Assembly (NCBI RefSeq): GCF_038246755.1 | Contig: NZ_CP134706.1 | Coordinates: 558,001 to 622,000, forward strand | Direction: 5' to 3' | Source of the DNA: Micromonospora sp. FIMYZ51 | GTDB taxonomy: Bacteria; Actinomycetota; Actinomycetes; Mycobacteriales; Micromonosporaceae | Length of the DNA stretch: 64,000 bases | In this document: positions 1 through 7,975 of the stretch, piece after piece | Layout: each line of letters begins with the position of its first letter | How positions within the stretch are numbered: the first letter of the stretch is position 1 | The notes under the pieces: model-generated | What the model was told of the DNA's origin: nothing | Database searches by the model: none | What the model saw: the letters and a program-made list of their open reading frames with translations, nothing else | Made by a program: the position numbers and the translations under genes

Positions 1-2
1 GG

Positions 3-53
3 GCGGTGGCACCGCAGGCGCTGGGGTACGCCTTCGGCGGTGACCGGCAGTGA
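3..53 (+). CDS. C-terminal end of a gene cut by the left edge
   Basis: In frame 3 the first 48 bases read AVAPQALGYAFGGDRQ followed by a TGA at 51-53. Almost every codon ends in G or C, as in the real genes of this window, and the other two frames look worse. This supports the tail of a rightward gene that begins outside the window. The piece is too short to assign a family. It would end convergently with the YibE/F gene, leaving about 128 bases between the two stops in which I see no gene. Confidence 0.45.
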   Translation, partial: AVAPQALGYAFGGDRQ

Positions 54-181
54 GGTTACCCGAGAGTCCACTTGGGCTTCTACGCCCCGAACCCGGCCAG
101 ATGCGTCATTTCGTAATCGCGGTGAGTGACCAGCGACACTCGTGCTGGCCTCGCCGGCCGAGGCGGTCACGTTGAGGAGTG

Positions 182-1546
182 TCACCATGTGGTGTCCGTG
201 CTCCTGTCCGGGTCGGGCCACCCCGGCGGGGTGGCGGTGGACGTGTTGCGGGTACGCGGTGTGCTGAGGGCGTGCAGCGCCTCGGCCCGGTCCGTCGCCG
301 GCCGGGAAACCCTGGAATCGTCATCGTCGTCCGGGCCGGCGGGGTCGCCACCGACCCTGCCGCGCTGCTGCCCGGCCGTGGTCACCAGTGCCGCCAGGGC
401 GGTGGTGAGCGGTACGGCGGCGATCAACCCGAGCGTGGCCACCACGCTGCGGACGATCTCCTGGGCGAGGAACTCGCTCGTCACGATCTGCCCGAGGGCG
501 CGGGAGTCGGCGGTGAGCAGGAGCAGCAGCGGCAGCGACGCGCCGGCGTACGCCAGGATGATGGTGTTGACCACGGAGGCGATGTGGGCCCGCCCCACCC
601 GGGTCGCCGCGCGGTACAGCTCACGGCGAGAGAAGTTCGGGTTGGCGTGCCGCAACTCGGTGACCGCTGCGGCCTGGGTGACCGTGACGTCGTCGAGCAC
701 GCCAAGCGATCCGATGATGATGCCGGCCAGCAGCAGGCCGTGCAGGTCGACGTCGGCCCGGAACATGGAGAGCGTGGTGGCGTCCTCGCTGCCGAAGCCG
801 GTCAGGTGGGTGGCCCTGGTCGCGATCAGGCCGAGTAGCCCGGTGAGCACCAGACTGCCGAGGGTGCCCAGCACGGCCACCGAGGTCTGCGCGGAGATGC
901 CGTGGGTCACGTACAGCACCACGAACATGATCAACGCCGAGCCGACGATGGCGACCAGCAGCGGCGGATTGCCGGCGCTGATGCCGGGCAGCACGAAGGT
1001 CAACAGGATGCCGAAGCTGGCGGCCAGGCCGGCCAGCGCGGCCAGGCCGCGCAGCCGGCCGAAGGCGACGATGGCGGCGGCGAAGAGCACCGCCAGCCAG
1101 ATCAGCGGCGTGCCCCGCTGGTGCTCGGCGATGTTGTACGTGCTGATCGACGGATCCTCCGGGTCGAAGAGCGCGACCAGGATGACCTCGTCACCGGTGC
1201 TGACCCGGGGCGCGCCGGGCCCGGCCGGGATGGGCGTCTGCACCTCCTGGCCCGCGTCGGGGCCGTCCTGCACCCGGACGGTGACCGTGCCGCACGGGCC
1301 GGCCGCTGTCGTCGGCGTGCCCTCCGGGACCGCCGGGTTGGGCGGACAGGTCTCGGTCACCACCCGGGTGACCGTGCCGTGGTGACGGGGGGTGTCGTCG
1401 GCCGCCTCCGGCCGGGGGGCGTCCGTGGGCCAGAGCACCAGGGCGGCGATCAGGGTGACCAGAAAGAGGGGGACCACCGTCACGACGAGGATCCGCCGCA
1501 CCCCGGGCGGGGTGGGCGGAGCGGAACGGGTGTGGTCGGCGCCCAT
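182..1546 (-). CDS. YibE/F family multipass membrane protein
   Basis: This 454-residue protein has one membrane segment near residues 19-39, an extracytoplasmic region up to about 140, and six to seven further membrane segments between about 144 and 390. The GVLDDVTVTQ segment near residue 282 is typical of the YibE/F-like family. The biochemical role of the family is not settled, and transport has been proposed. The C-terminus is a charged tail with a run of aspartates. The ATG at 1544-1546 is preceded by GGGAG at a suitable distance. It reads away from csoR, with about 360 bases between them. Confidence 0.8.
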   Translation of the reverse strand: MGADHTRSAPPTPPGVRRILVVTVVPLFLVTLIAALVLWPTDAPRPEAADDTPRHHGTVTRVVTETCPPNPAVPEGTPTTAAGPCGTVTVRVQDGPDAGQEVQTPIPAGPGAPRVSTGDEVILVALFDPEDPSISTYNIAEHQRGTPLIWLAVLFAAAIVAFGRLRGLAALAGLAASFGILLTFVLPGISAGNPPLLVAIVGSALIMFVVLYVTHGISAQTSVAVLGTLGSLVLTGLLGLIATRATHLTGFGSEDATTLSMFRADVDLHGLLLAGIIIGSLGVLDDVTVTQAAAVTELRHANPNFSRRELYRAATRVGRAHIASVVNTIILAYAGASLPLLLLLTADSRALGQIVTSEFLAQEIVRSVVATLGLIAAVPLTTALAALVTTAGQQRGRVGGDPAGPDDDDDSRVSRPATDRAEALHALSTPRTRNTSTATPPGWPDPDRSTDTTW

Positions 1547-1908
1547 TCAATGTCTCCCAACGATTCCAGGGCGGAGTACGTGCCGGCGGCCGGGTCGGTT
1601 CAGTGCCTGCGCACCACCGTTTGTCGACGCGACGCGGATGGTCTGAGCGTGGCGGAACGGCTGCGTACCGTGATGTGTCGGCCGGCTCTCGACGGCCGCC
1701 GCGGTGCGGCGGCGGAGGCGGACGCCCGAGGGCGGGCGTGGGCCGCGGGGCACGGATGTCGGCTGGGCATCGTGAGCGAATGGTAGCCAGCCCGGCATCC
1801 GAACGCAGGTCGCGAGGGTTTGTCGGCGGTTCGTGGCGCGCCGGGGCCGGTGTGAGCTGCGGCGGCCGGGTCAGTGGCCCGGCCGCCGCAGCTTGTCGGT
1901 GTCGCTGG
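1547..1908. other. Intergenic region between yibE/F and csoR
   Basis: This stretch of about 360 bases holds no convincing gene; a leftward reading frame at 1547-1798 has poor codon statistics. It contains GC-rich short inverted repeats around 1690-1715 and a strong hairpin at 1855-1893 that belongs to the end of csoR. The promoter of the leftward yibE/F gene should lie close to 1550-1650, but I cannot point to a clear -35/-10 pair. Confidence 0.5.
1855..1893 (-). terminator. Strong hairpin after csoR
   Basis: A perfect 16-bp inverted repeat (1855-1870 with 1878-1893) encloses a 7-base loop and begins about 15 bases after the csoR stop codon. It is almost pure G/C and lacks a clear U tract, which is common for actinobacterial intrinsic terminators. 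It most likely ends csoR transcription. Whether it also acts on the other strand is unknown. Confidence 0.7.
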
Positions 1909-2205
1909 TCAGCCGCGCTTCATCAGGCGGCCCACGGCGGCCATCATCTCGGTGGCCATCTCGTCGGCGCGTCCCTCGGCGGCACCCTCGTGCATGCAGT
2001 GCCGGGCGTGCCCGTCGAGCAGACCGAGGGCGACCTTGTCCAGCGCGGCCTGGATGGCGGAGATCTGGGTGAGCACGTCGATGCAGTAGCGGTCCTCGTC
2101 GACCATCTTCTCGATGCCACGGACCTGACCCTCGACGCGACGCAGCCGGGCGAGCAGCTGGTCCTTGCTGGCGGTGTAGCCGCGGATCGGCGCAGGTGTG
2201 GTCAT
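1909..2205 (-). CDS. csoR: CsoR copper-sensing transcriptional repressor
   Basis: This 98-residue all-helical protein belongs to the CsoR/RcnR family. The Cu(I) ligands expected for true CsoR proteins are visible: the Cys of the RYCIDVL segment, then the His and Cys of the ARHCMH segment, following the conserved VRGIEKMVDEDRYC region. By family knowledge it is a DNA-bound tetramer released by Cu(I). It is divergent from copZ, and the 119-base gap between the two starts carries two palindromic sites that fit CsoR operators. It therefore probably controls itself, copZ-copA and, through a third site, copB. Confidence 0.93.
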   Translation of the reverse strand: MTTPAPIRGYTASKDQLLARLRRVEGQVRGIEKMVDEDRYCIDVLTQISAIQAALDKVALGLLDGHARHCMHEGAAEGRADEMATEMMAAVGRLMKRG

Positions 2206-2219
2206 GCGGCAAGCATAAC

Positions 2220-2236
2220 GTACCCCCCGGGGGTAT
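2220..2236. promoter_or_regulatory. Predicted CsoR operator, site 1 (csoR-proximal)
   Basis: The sequence GTACCC-CCCGG-GGGTAT matches the pattern RTACCC-N5-GGGTAT shared with two other sites in the window. It lies 15 bases upstream of the csoR start codon, where binding would block csoR transcription. CsoR operators in actinobacteria and Bacillus are C/G-rich palindromes of this kind. Assignment rests on pattern and position only. Confidence 0.75.
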
Positions 2237-2254
2237 GCTACGGTCGACAGGTCA

Positions 2255-2273
2255 GATACCCCCGCCGGGTATC
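2255..2273. promoter_or_regulatory. Predicted CsoR operator, site 2 (copZ-proximal)
   Basis: The sequence GATACCC-CCGCC-GGGTATC is a perfect 7-bp inverted repeat with a 5-base spacer. It lies 52 bases upstream of the copZ start, consistent with overlap of the copZ-copA promoter. Its half-sites are identical to those of the site before copB at 29214-29230. Confidence 0.8.
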
Positions 2274-2324
2274 TCGACGGGTCGTCCGGTCCACTACCTG
2301 GCCGGGCGTGGAGAGGAGAGTTCC

Positions 2325-2552
2325 ATGGTCACCACGACGTACCAGGTGCAGGGCATGACCTGCGGGCACTGCGTCAACGCGGTGAGCGCCGAGGTCGGTG
2401 CGCTGCCCGGGGTCAACGAGGTACAGGTCGACCTCGCCACCGGTCGGGTCACCGTCAACAGCGCGCAGCCGCTGGCCGACGACGCGGTCCGCGCCGCCGT
2501 CGACGAGGCCGGATACGAACTGGTCGGCGGCGCAGCCGACCAGCGGCGGTAG
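2325..2552 (+). CDS. copZ: CopZ-type copper chaperone (HMA domain)
   Basis: This 75-residue single heavy-metal-associated domain has the metal-binding motif GMTCGHC near residues 11-17. It should carry Cu(I) in the cytoplasm and hand it to CopA. The ATG at 2325 is chosen because it follows a strong GAGAGGAGAG ribosome-binding site at 2311-2320. An upstream in-frame start would run through the operator. It is the first gene of the copZ-(His-rich protein)-copA operon, 14 bases ahead of the next gene. Confidence 0.93.
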   Translation: MVTTTYQVQGMTCGHCVNAVSAEVGALPGVNEVQVDLATGRVTVNSAQPLADDAVRAAVDEAGYELVGGAADQRR

Positions 2553-2566
2553 GCCGAGGCGTACCG

Positions 2567-3541
2567 ATGAACACAGCGACCAAGCTGGGCAGCTTCGCGC
2601 TCGGCGTCGCGCTGGTCTTCGGCGCGGCGTACGGAGCCGGTCAGCTGGCCGGCCCCGTCACCCCGGTCGCCACCACCGACCATCCGACGGACGACAGCGG
2701 GCACGACGCCGACGGCTCCGCCACGCCCGGTCACGACGAGGGCGGCGGCCACGAATCGGCCGGCGACCGACTGCCCGGTGGGCTGCTCGTCGCCGACCGT
2801 GGGCACACCCTGGTACCGGTGGCGGCGCCGACGGGCGAGTTCGCCTTCCAGATCGTCGGACCCGACGGGCGGCCGGTCACCGGGTACGACGTCAGCCACG
2901 ACAAGCGGATGCACCTGATCGTCGCCCGGCGCGACCTCTCCGGCTTCCGGCACGTGCACCCGGAGATGTCGCCCGACGGCACCTGGCGGGTCGCCTCGCC
3001 GCTGGGTGGCTCAGGGGTGTGGCGGGCCTTCGCCGACTTCACCCCGACCGGTGGTCAGCCGCTGACGCTCGGCGTCGACGTCACCGTCCCGGGCGAACTG
3101 GCCGAGGTGCCGCTGCCCGCCCCGGCGAGCAGCACCACTGTCGACGGCTACACCGTCGACCTCGACGGCACGCCGCAGCCCGGCCGTAGTACGACGCTGA
3201 CGTTCACCGTCAGCCGTGCCGGCGTACCGGTCGGCGACCTGGAGACCTATCTGGGTGCGTACGGCCACCTGGTGGCCCTGCGCCGGGGTGACCTCGCGTA
3301 TCTGCACGTGCATCCGGAGGGGGCTCCGGGCGACGGCCGGACGCCGTCCGGTCCGCAGGTGAGCTTCGCCACCGAGTTCCCCACGGCCGGGGCGTACCGG
3401 CTCTACCTCGACTTCCAGCACGGCGGAGTGGTACGCACCGCCGAGTTCACGGTGCACGTCGGCGACCCGGGCGACCTGCCCGCACCGCAGAGCGCCGCGC
3501 CCGACGACGGGCACGGCGCACCCGGACACGAGCACGACTGA
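2567..3541 (+). CDS. Exported His-rich protein of the copper operon, function unknown
   Basis: The 324-residue protein starts with a hydrophobic export or anchor segment (residues about 7-28), followed by a His/Asp/Gly-rich linker (about 40-65). Two similar domains follow, each with an HVHP motif (near residues 128 and 246) and a closing F/Y-x-DF segment. The C-terminus is again His-rich (PDDGHGAPGHEHD). It lies between copZ and copA, 11 bases ahead of copA, so a role in binding or delivering copper outside the membrane is a reasonable inference. I do not recognise a characterised family. Confidence 0.7.
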   Translation: MNTATKLGSFALGVALVFGAAYGAGQLAGPVTPVATTDHPTDDSGHDADGSATPGHDEGGGHESAGDRLPGGLLVADRGHTLVPVAAPTGEFAFQIVGPDGRPVTGYDVSHDKRMHLIVARRDLSGFRHVHPEMSPDGTWRVASPLGGSGVWRAFADFTPTGGQPLTLGVDVTVPGELAEVPLPAPASSTTVDGYTVDLDGTPQPGRSTTLTFTVSRAGVPVGDLETYLGAYGHLVALRRGDLAYLHVHPEGAPGDGRTPSGPQVSFATEFPTAGAYRLYLDFQHGGVVRTAEFTVHVGDPGDLPAPQSAAPDDGHGAPGHEHD

Positions 3542-3552
3542 TCGGACCAGCG

Positions 3553-5802
3553 ATGACCACGAGCAGACCGCTGCCGGCGGCGACGAACCTGATCGAGCTC
3601 GCCATCGGCGGCATGACCTGTGCCTCCTGCGCCGCCCGGATCGAGAAGAAACTCAACCGGATGGACGGCGTACGGGCCACAGTCAACTACGCCACCGAGA
3701 AGGCCACCGTCTCCTACGACGCGCCGGTCACGCCGGACGAGCTGATCGCCACGGTGGAGAAGACCGGTTACCGGGCGACACTGCCACCGCCGCCCGGCGC
3801 CGCCGAGCCGGAAGCCGCCGAGCCGGCGGACGAGCTGCGGAGCCTGCGTACCCGGCTGTGGGTGTCGGCGGTGTTGACCGTGCCGGTGATCGCGCTGGCC
3901 ATGGTGCCGGCCTGGCAGTTCACCTACTGGCAGTGGTTGTCGCTGACGCTTGCCGCCCCGGTCGTGGTCTACGGCGGGCTGCCGTTCCACCGGGCCGCGC
4001 TGGTCAACCTGCGACACGGTGCCGCGACCATGGACACCCTGGTCTCGGTGGGTACGCTTGCCGCCTTCGGCTGGTCGCTCTGGGCGCTGTTCCTCGGCAC
4101 CGCCGGTACGCCGGGGATGACCCACCCGTTCAGCCTCGACATCGGCCGCACCGACGGTGCCGGCAACATCTACCTTGAGGCGGCGGCCGGGGTGACCACC
4201 TTCATCCTCGCCGGGCGCTACTTCGAGGCCCGCGCGAAGCGGACCGCCGGGGCGGCGCTGCGGGCGCTGCTGGAACTCGGCGCCAAGGACGTCTCGGTGC
4301 TGCGCGACGGGGTGGAGGCCCGGATCCCGGTCGACAAGCTCGTGGTGGGGGACACCTTCCTGGTCCGGCCCGGCGAGAAGATCGCCACCGACGGGACGGT
4401 GGCGGAGGGCAGCTCGGCGGTTGACGCGAGCCTGGTGACCGGTGAGTCGGTGCCGGTCGAGGTGGGCGTGGGTGACCCGGTGATCGGCGGCTGCGTCAAC
4501 GCCGGTGGGCGGCTGGTGGTCACCGCCACCCGGGTCGGTGCCGACACCCAGCTGGCGCAGATGGCCCGGCTGGTCGAGCAGGCGCAGACCGGCAAGGCCG
4601 CCGTGCAGCGGCTCGCCGACCGCATCTCGGGGATCTTCGTACCGATCGTGATCGCGCTGGCCGCCGCCACCCTGGGCTGGTGGCTGGGCACCGGGGGCGG
4701 GCCGGGTGCCGCCTTCACCGCTGCGGTGGCCGTCCTGATCATCGCCTGCCCGTGCGCCCTCGGCCTGGCCACGCCCACCGCGCTGCTGGTCGGCACCGGA
4801 CGTGGCGCCCAGTTCGGCATCCTGATCAAGGGGCCGGCCGCGTTGGAGTCCACGAAGCGGGTGGACACCGTGGTGCTGGACAAGACCGGCACGGTCACCA
4901 CCGGCCGGATGACCCTGCTCGACGTGACGCCCGGCGCGGGCGAAGCGACCGCCGAGGTGCTGCGGTTGGCCGCCGCCCTGGAGTCCGGCTCGGAACACCC
5001 GGTGGCGCGGGCGATCGTGGCCGGTGCCGCCGACGCTCGTCAACTTCCCCCGGTCACCGGCTTCGCCAACGTCGAGGGGCTCGGTGTGACCGGCACCGTG
5101 CAGGGCCGCCAGGTGCTGGCGGGCCGGCCCCGGCTGCTGCGCGACCGGAGGCTGGACGTACCGGACGATCTCGCCCGGGCGGCGGCCGACGCGCAGGCCG
5201 CGGGACGCACGGCGGTGCTCGTCGGTTGGGACGGTCGGGCGCGCGGCGTGCTCGCCGTGGCCGACCAGGTCAAGCCGACCAGCCGGGAGGCGGTACGGCG
5301 GCTGCGCGCCCTCGGCCTGACCCCGGTGCTGCTCACCGGCGACAACGCCACGGTCGCCCGGACGGTGGCCGCCGAGGTCGGCATCGACGAGGTGATCGCG
5401 GAGGTGCTGCCGGCGGAGAAGGTGGAGGTGGTCACCCGCCTCCAGGCCGAGGGTCGCGCGGTGGCGATGGTCGGCGACGGGGTGAACGACGCCGCCGCGC
5501 TCGCCCAGGCCGATCTCGGGCTGGCCATGGGCACCGGTACGGATGTGGCGATCGAGGCGTCCGACCTCACCCTGGTGCGCGACGACCTGCTGGCCGCGGT
5601 GGACGCCATCCGGCTGGCCCGGCGCACCCTGGGCACCATCAAGGGCAACCTGTTCTGGGCCTTCGCGTACAACGTCGCGGCCCTGCCGCTGGCCGCCGCC
5701 GGGCTACTCAATCCGATGATCGCCGGTGCGGCGATGGCCTTCTCCTCGGTCTTCGTGGTGGCCAACAGCCTTCGGCTGCGGCGGTTCCGTCCGGTCACCT
5801 GA
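3553..5802 (+). CDS. copA: Cu(I)-exporting P1B-1 ATPase CopA
   Basis: This 749-residue ATPase has one N-terminal heavy-metal domain with MTCASC (Cys23 and Cys26), the transmembrane CPC motif at 399-401 that defines Cu(I)/Ag(I) pumps, and the phosphorylation site DKTGT at Asp443. It also has TGESVPV, the SEHP segment and GDGVNDAAAL. It should export cytoplasmic copper using ATP. It is the third gene of the CsoR-controlled operon, after the chaperone and the exported His-rich protein. Length and motif set are normal for the family. Confidence 0.95.
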   Translation: MTTSRPLPAATNLIELAIGGMTCASCAARIEKKLNRMDGVRATVNYATEKATVSYDAPVTPDELIATVEKTGYRATLPPPPGAAEPEAAEPADELRSLRTRLWVSAVLTVPVIALAMVPAWQFTYWQWLSLTLAAPVVVYGGLPFHRAALVNLRHGAATMDTLVSVGTLAAFGWSLWALFLGTAGTPGMTHPFSLDIGRTDGAGNIYLEAAAGVTTFILAGRYFEARAKRTAGAALRALLELGAKDVSVLRDGVEARIPVDKLVVGDTFLVRPGEKIATDGTVAEGSSAVDASLVTGESVPVEVGVGDPVIGGCVNAGGRLVVTATRVGADTQLAQMARLVEQAQTGKAAVQRLADRISGIFVPIVIALAAATLGWWLGTGGGPGAAFTAAVAVLIIACPCALGLATPTALLVGTGRGAQFGILIKGPAALESTKRVDTVVLDKTGTVTTGRMTLLDVTPGAGEATAEVLRLAAALESGSEHPVARAIVAGAADARQLPPVTGFANVEGLGVTGTVQGRQVLAGRPRLLRDRRLDVPDDLARAAADAQAAGRTAVLVGWDGRARGVLAVADQVKPTSREAVRRLRALGLTPVLLTGDNATVARTVAAEVGIDEVIAEVLPAEKVEVVTRLQAEGRAVAMVGDGVNDAAALAQADLGLAMGTGTDVAIEASDLTLVRDDLLAAVDAIRLARRTLGTIKGNLFWAFAYNVAALPLAAAGLLNPMIAGAAMAFSSVFVVANSLRLRRFRPVT

Positions 5803-5880
5803 GCGGTGGGCGATTGATTGGCGGCCGGTCGGGGTACCTGTGGGGGTGTACCGCTGAGACGCAGATCCCGGGAGGCTGAC

Positions 5881-6054
5881 ATGGGTGTCGAGGACAAGTT
5901 CAACAACACCACCGAGAACACCGCCGGCAAGGTCAAGGAGGGCGTCGGCCGGGCCACGGACAACGAGCGGTTGGAGGCCGAAGGGCGTGCCGACCAGTCG
6001 CGCTCCAGCCTCAAGCAGGCCGGCGAGAAGATCAAGGACGCGTTCCGGAGCTGA
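5881..6054 (+). CDS. CsbD family stress protein
   Basis: This 57-residue, highly charged hydrophilic protein has the CsbD pattern: KFNNTTENTAGKVKEGVGRA followed by a Lys/Glu-rich helix. CsbD proteins are abundant under general stress in many bacteria, but their activity is unknown. The ATG at 5881 follows CGGGAGG at a proper distance and matches the usual family start. It stands alone: copA ends 78 bases upstream and a terminator-like hairpin follows. Confidence 0.9.
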   Translation: MGVEDKFNNTTENTAGKVKEGVGRATDNERLEAEGRADQSRSSLKQAGEKIKDAFRS

Positions 6055-6069
6055 TCGGACGATCGACCA

Positions 6070-6101
6070 ACCGCCGGGCCGGCGACCGCCGGCCCGGCGG
6101 T
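6070..6101 (+). terminator. Hairpin after csbD-family gene
   Basis: A 13-bp perfect inverted repeat (6070-6082 with 6089-6101) encloses a 6-base loop, 15 bases after the stop codon. It fits an intrinsic terminator for the CsbD gene and may also separate it from the leftward gene ending at 6161. Confidence 0.65.
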
Positions 6102-6160
6102 CGCGTGTCTGGCCGACTCCGCTGCGGTGGCGGGCGGCGTGCGCGTTGCCGGACGGTCCG

Positions 6161-7138
6161 CTATCCGGCCGGCGGGCGGCCGGCGGTGAGTCGCAACGTG
6201 AAGCCGTCGGCGTCCCGGTAGTGGGTGACGTGGTTGCACGACTGGTGGGTGATCCAGAGACCCAGCCCGCCCACCTCGCCGGCACCGGACGGGAGCAACC
6301 CGGCGTACGGGTCGTCCGGCCCGGTGCCGCTGTCGCTGACCGTGGCCACCACGCGGTCCGTACCGACCCAGAGCCGGAACCGGACCGGCGGCTGGCCGTG
6401 CCGTAGCCCGTTGGTCACGATCTCGCTGACGGCGACCAGGAAGTCGTCGAACTCGTCCTGCGGCAGCAGTCCACGGCTGGCGTGCTGCACCGCCGCCCGG
6501 GCCTGGCCGGCGCTCGGGCCGAGCAGGTCGACAAGCGGCGGGGACGCCTGGATCGGATCGGGTGGCACCGGCCGCTGCTGGCGTAGGAACGTCTCGGGCG
6601 CCAGGTAGTCGGCGTTGGGCCGGCACCGGCCGTCGGGCGTGACGAGGTACGGGTGAGTGACGCAGACGTCGGCCCGCACCGCCTCCGGCGTGCTCCGGGT
6701 GTCGTACGCGCACATGCTCCACAGTGGCCAGTCGTCGTACGCCCGGTTGATCGCCGCCTCGTAGCGGGCCCACCAGTCCCAGGTGGGACCGAGGGCGATC
6801 CGGGGAACCTCCCCGATGATCCGGATCTGGGCCGCCCCGCCCGATGTCAGGTCGGCGAGGAGCCGGCGGTACGTGCGGATGGCGACGGCGGGCCGGGCGT
6901 AGATGTCCCCGCCGGTCAGGAACTCGACCTTCGCATCGGCGGGCAGGGCGCGGCGGACCAGCCCACCGGTGCGCTCGCCGAGCGCCACGAAGGTGGGCTC
7001 ACCCGCTTCGACCCCGCCGAGCAGGAACGGCACCACGACCGCCAGCAACTCCTCGTCGGAGCCGTAGCACAGGGCTTCGTGGTGGTAGCCGGTGCGGCCG
7101 GCGGCGGGCCCGATTCTCACCGGATCACCGCTACCCAC
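6161..7138 (-). CDS. MEDS-domain protein with anti-sigma-type HATPase
   Basis: This 325-residue soluble protein has two parts. Residues about 15-180 form a MEDS (DcmR-like sensory) domain, recognisable from HHEALCYGSDEELL and the FVALGERTGGLVRRAL segment. Residues about 205-320 form an RsbW-like GHKL ATPase with the N-box EIVTNGLRHG and a GGLGLWI motif. Such proteins are common in actinobacteria and are thought to tie an unknown signal to anti-sigma or partner-switching control. It is divergent from the ECF sigma gene, with about 200 bases between the starts. A direct link between the two is only suggested by position. Confidence 0.8.
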   Translation of the reverse strand: MGSGDPVRIGPAAGRTGYHHEALCYGSDEELLAVVVPFLLGGVEAGEPTFVALGERTGGLVRRALPADAKVEFLTGGDIYARPAVAIRTYRRLLADLTSGGAAQIRIIGEVPRIALGPTWDWWARYEAAINRAYDDWPLWSMCAYDTRSTPEAVRADVCVTHPYLVTPDGRCRPNADYLAPETFLRQQRPVPPDPIQASPPLVDLLGPSAGQARAAVQHASRGLLPQDEFDDFLVAVSEIVTNGLRHGQPPVRFRLWVGTDRVVATVSDSGTGPDDPYAGLLPSGAGEVGGLGLWITHQSCNHVTHYRDADGFTLRLTAGRPPAG

Positions 7139-7344
7139 CGGGCCGGCAGCTCAAGCCGGGCGGCGCGTCGGGTCAGGCCGGCCCCGGGTCGGGTCGAGCG
7201 GGCCGGAAACCACCCTGTGTCGGTCACCTTGCCTGCTCCACCGCCGCAGTCTATGCCGTTGGCCGGTCGTGGCTGGCCAGCCGATCTTTCGAGTTTCCGT
7301 TCCGGCCGGGAACCAAACCGGGTCGCCGGCCGACCAATACGGCA

Positions 7345-7929
7345 ATGACAGCCGTGACCGACGACATCACCGGGTACGCCCTCGCGGCGGGCCAGGGCGA
7401 CCACGCCGCGGCGGCGGCGCTCGTCCGTGCGACCCAGCACGACGTGCGCCGATTCCTGGCGCATCTGCCCGGGGTGCGGGAGGTCGACGACCTGGTCCAG
7501 GAGACGTATCTGCGCGCCTGGCGGGCCCTGCCGTCGTTCGCCGGCCGATCCACCGCACGGACCTGGCTGCTCGCCATCGCGCGGCGGGTCGCGGTGGACC
7601 AGGTGCGGGCGGCCACCTGCCGTCCCCGCACAGCGAACCTGACCGACTGGCAGGCCGCCGCCGAGGCGACGCCGGCCGGAGTGTGCGCCGGGGTGGACGA
7701 GCGGGTGGTGCTGCACGGCCTACTCGACGGCCTCGCCCCCGAACGTCGGGAGGCGTTCGTGAGCACCCAGTTGCTGGGCCTGTCGTACGCCGAGGCGGCG
7801 CAGGTCTGCGAGGTGCCGGTCGGCACCATCCGGTCGCGGGTGGCCCGGGCCCGGGAGGACCTGGTCGCGGCGATGCGGCCGGCCGCCCCCGGCCAGCACC
7901 GGCGGGACCGCCCCGGCGCGACCGGCTGA
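7345..7929 (+). CDS. ECF-type RNA polymerase sigma factor
   Basis: The 194-residue protein has sigma region 2 (about 20-95, with DDLVQETYLRAWRALPSF and a TWLLAIARR helix) and sigma region 4 (about 125-180, with GLSYAEAAQVCEVPVGTIRSR). There is no region 3, as expected for the ECF group. The ATG at 7345 gives the usual family length; longer open frames upstream lack family sequence. The adjoining gene on the opposite strand encodes a zinc-finger membrane protein that is the likely anti-sigma factor. Target genes cannot be read from the sequence. Confidence 0.88.
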   Translation: MTAVTDDITGYALAAGQGDHAAAAALVRATQHDVRRFLAHLPGVREVDDLVQETYLRAWRALPSFAGRSTARTWLLAIARRVAVDQVRAATCRPRTANLTDWQAAAEATPAGVCAGVDERVVLHGLLDGLAPERREAFVSTQLLGLSYAEAAQVCEVPVGTIRSRVARAREDLVAAMRPAAPGQHRRDRPGATG

Positions 7930-7975
7930 TCCGCGCCGAGCGCCGACCCGGTCGAGGCCGGCACGCCCGACGGCG

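Noticed and set aside
126..1385. Long rightward open frame opposite the YibE/F gene
   Set aside because: It mirrors the real leftward gene; its composition is Ser/Arg/Ala-rich without any domain, while the opposite strand has a clear membrane protein with conserved motifs.
1547..1798. Leftward frame of 83 codons between yibE/F and csoR
   Set aside because: No family resemblance and poor codon bias; treated as non-coding.
7308..7344. ECF-type autoregulated promoter (GGGAACC) before the sigma gene
   Set aside because: A GGGAAC element is present but no convincing -10 at the right distance could be fixed, so it is not listed as a feature.
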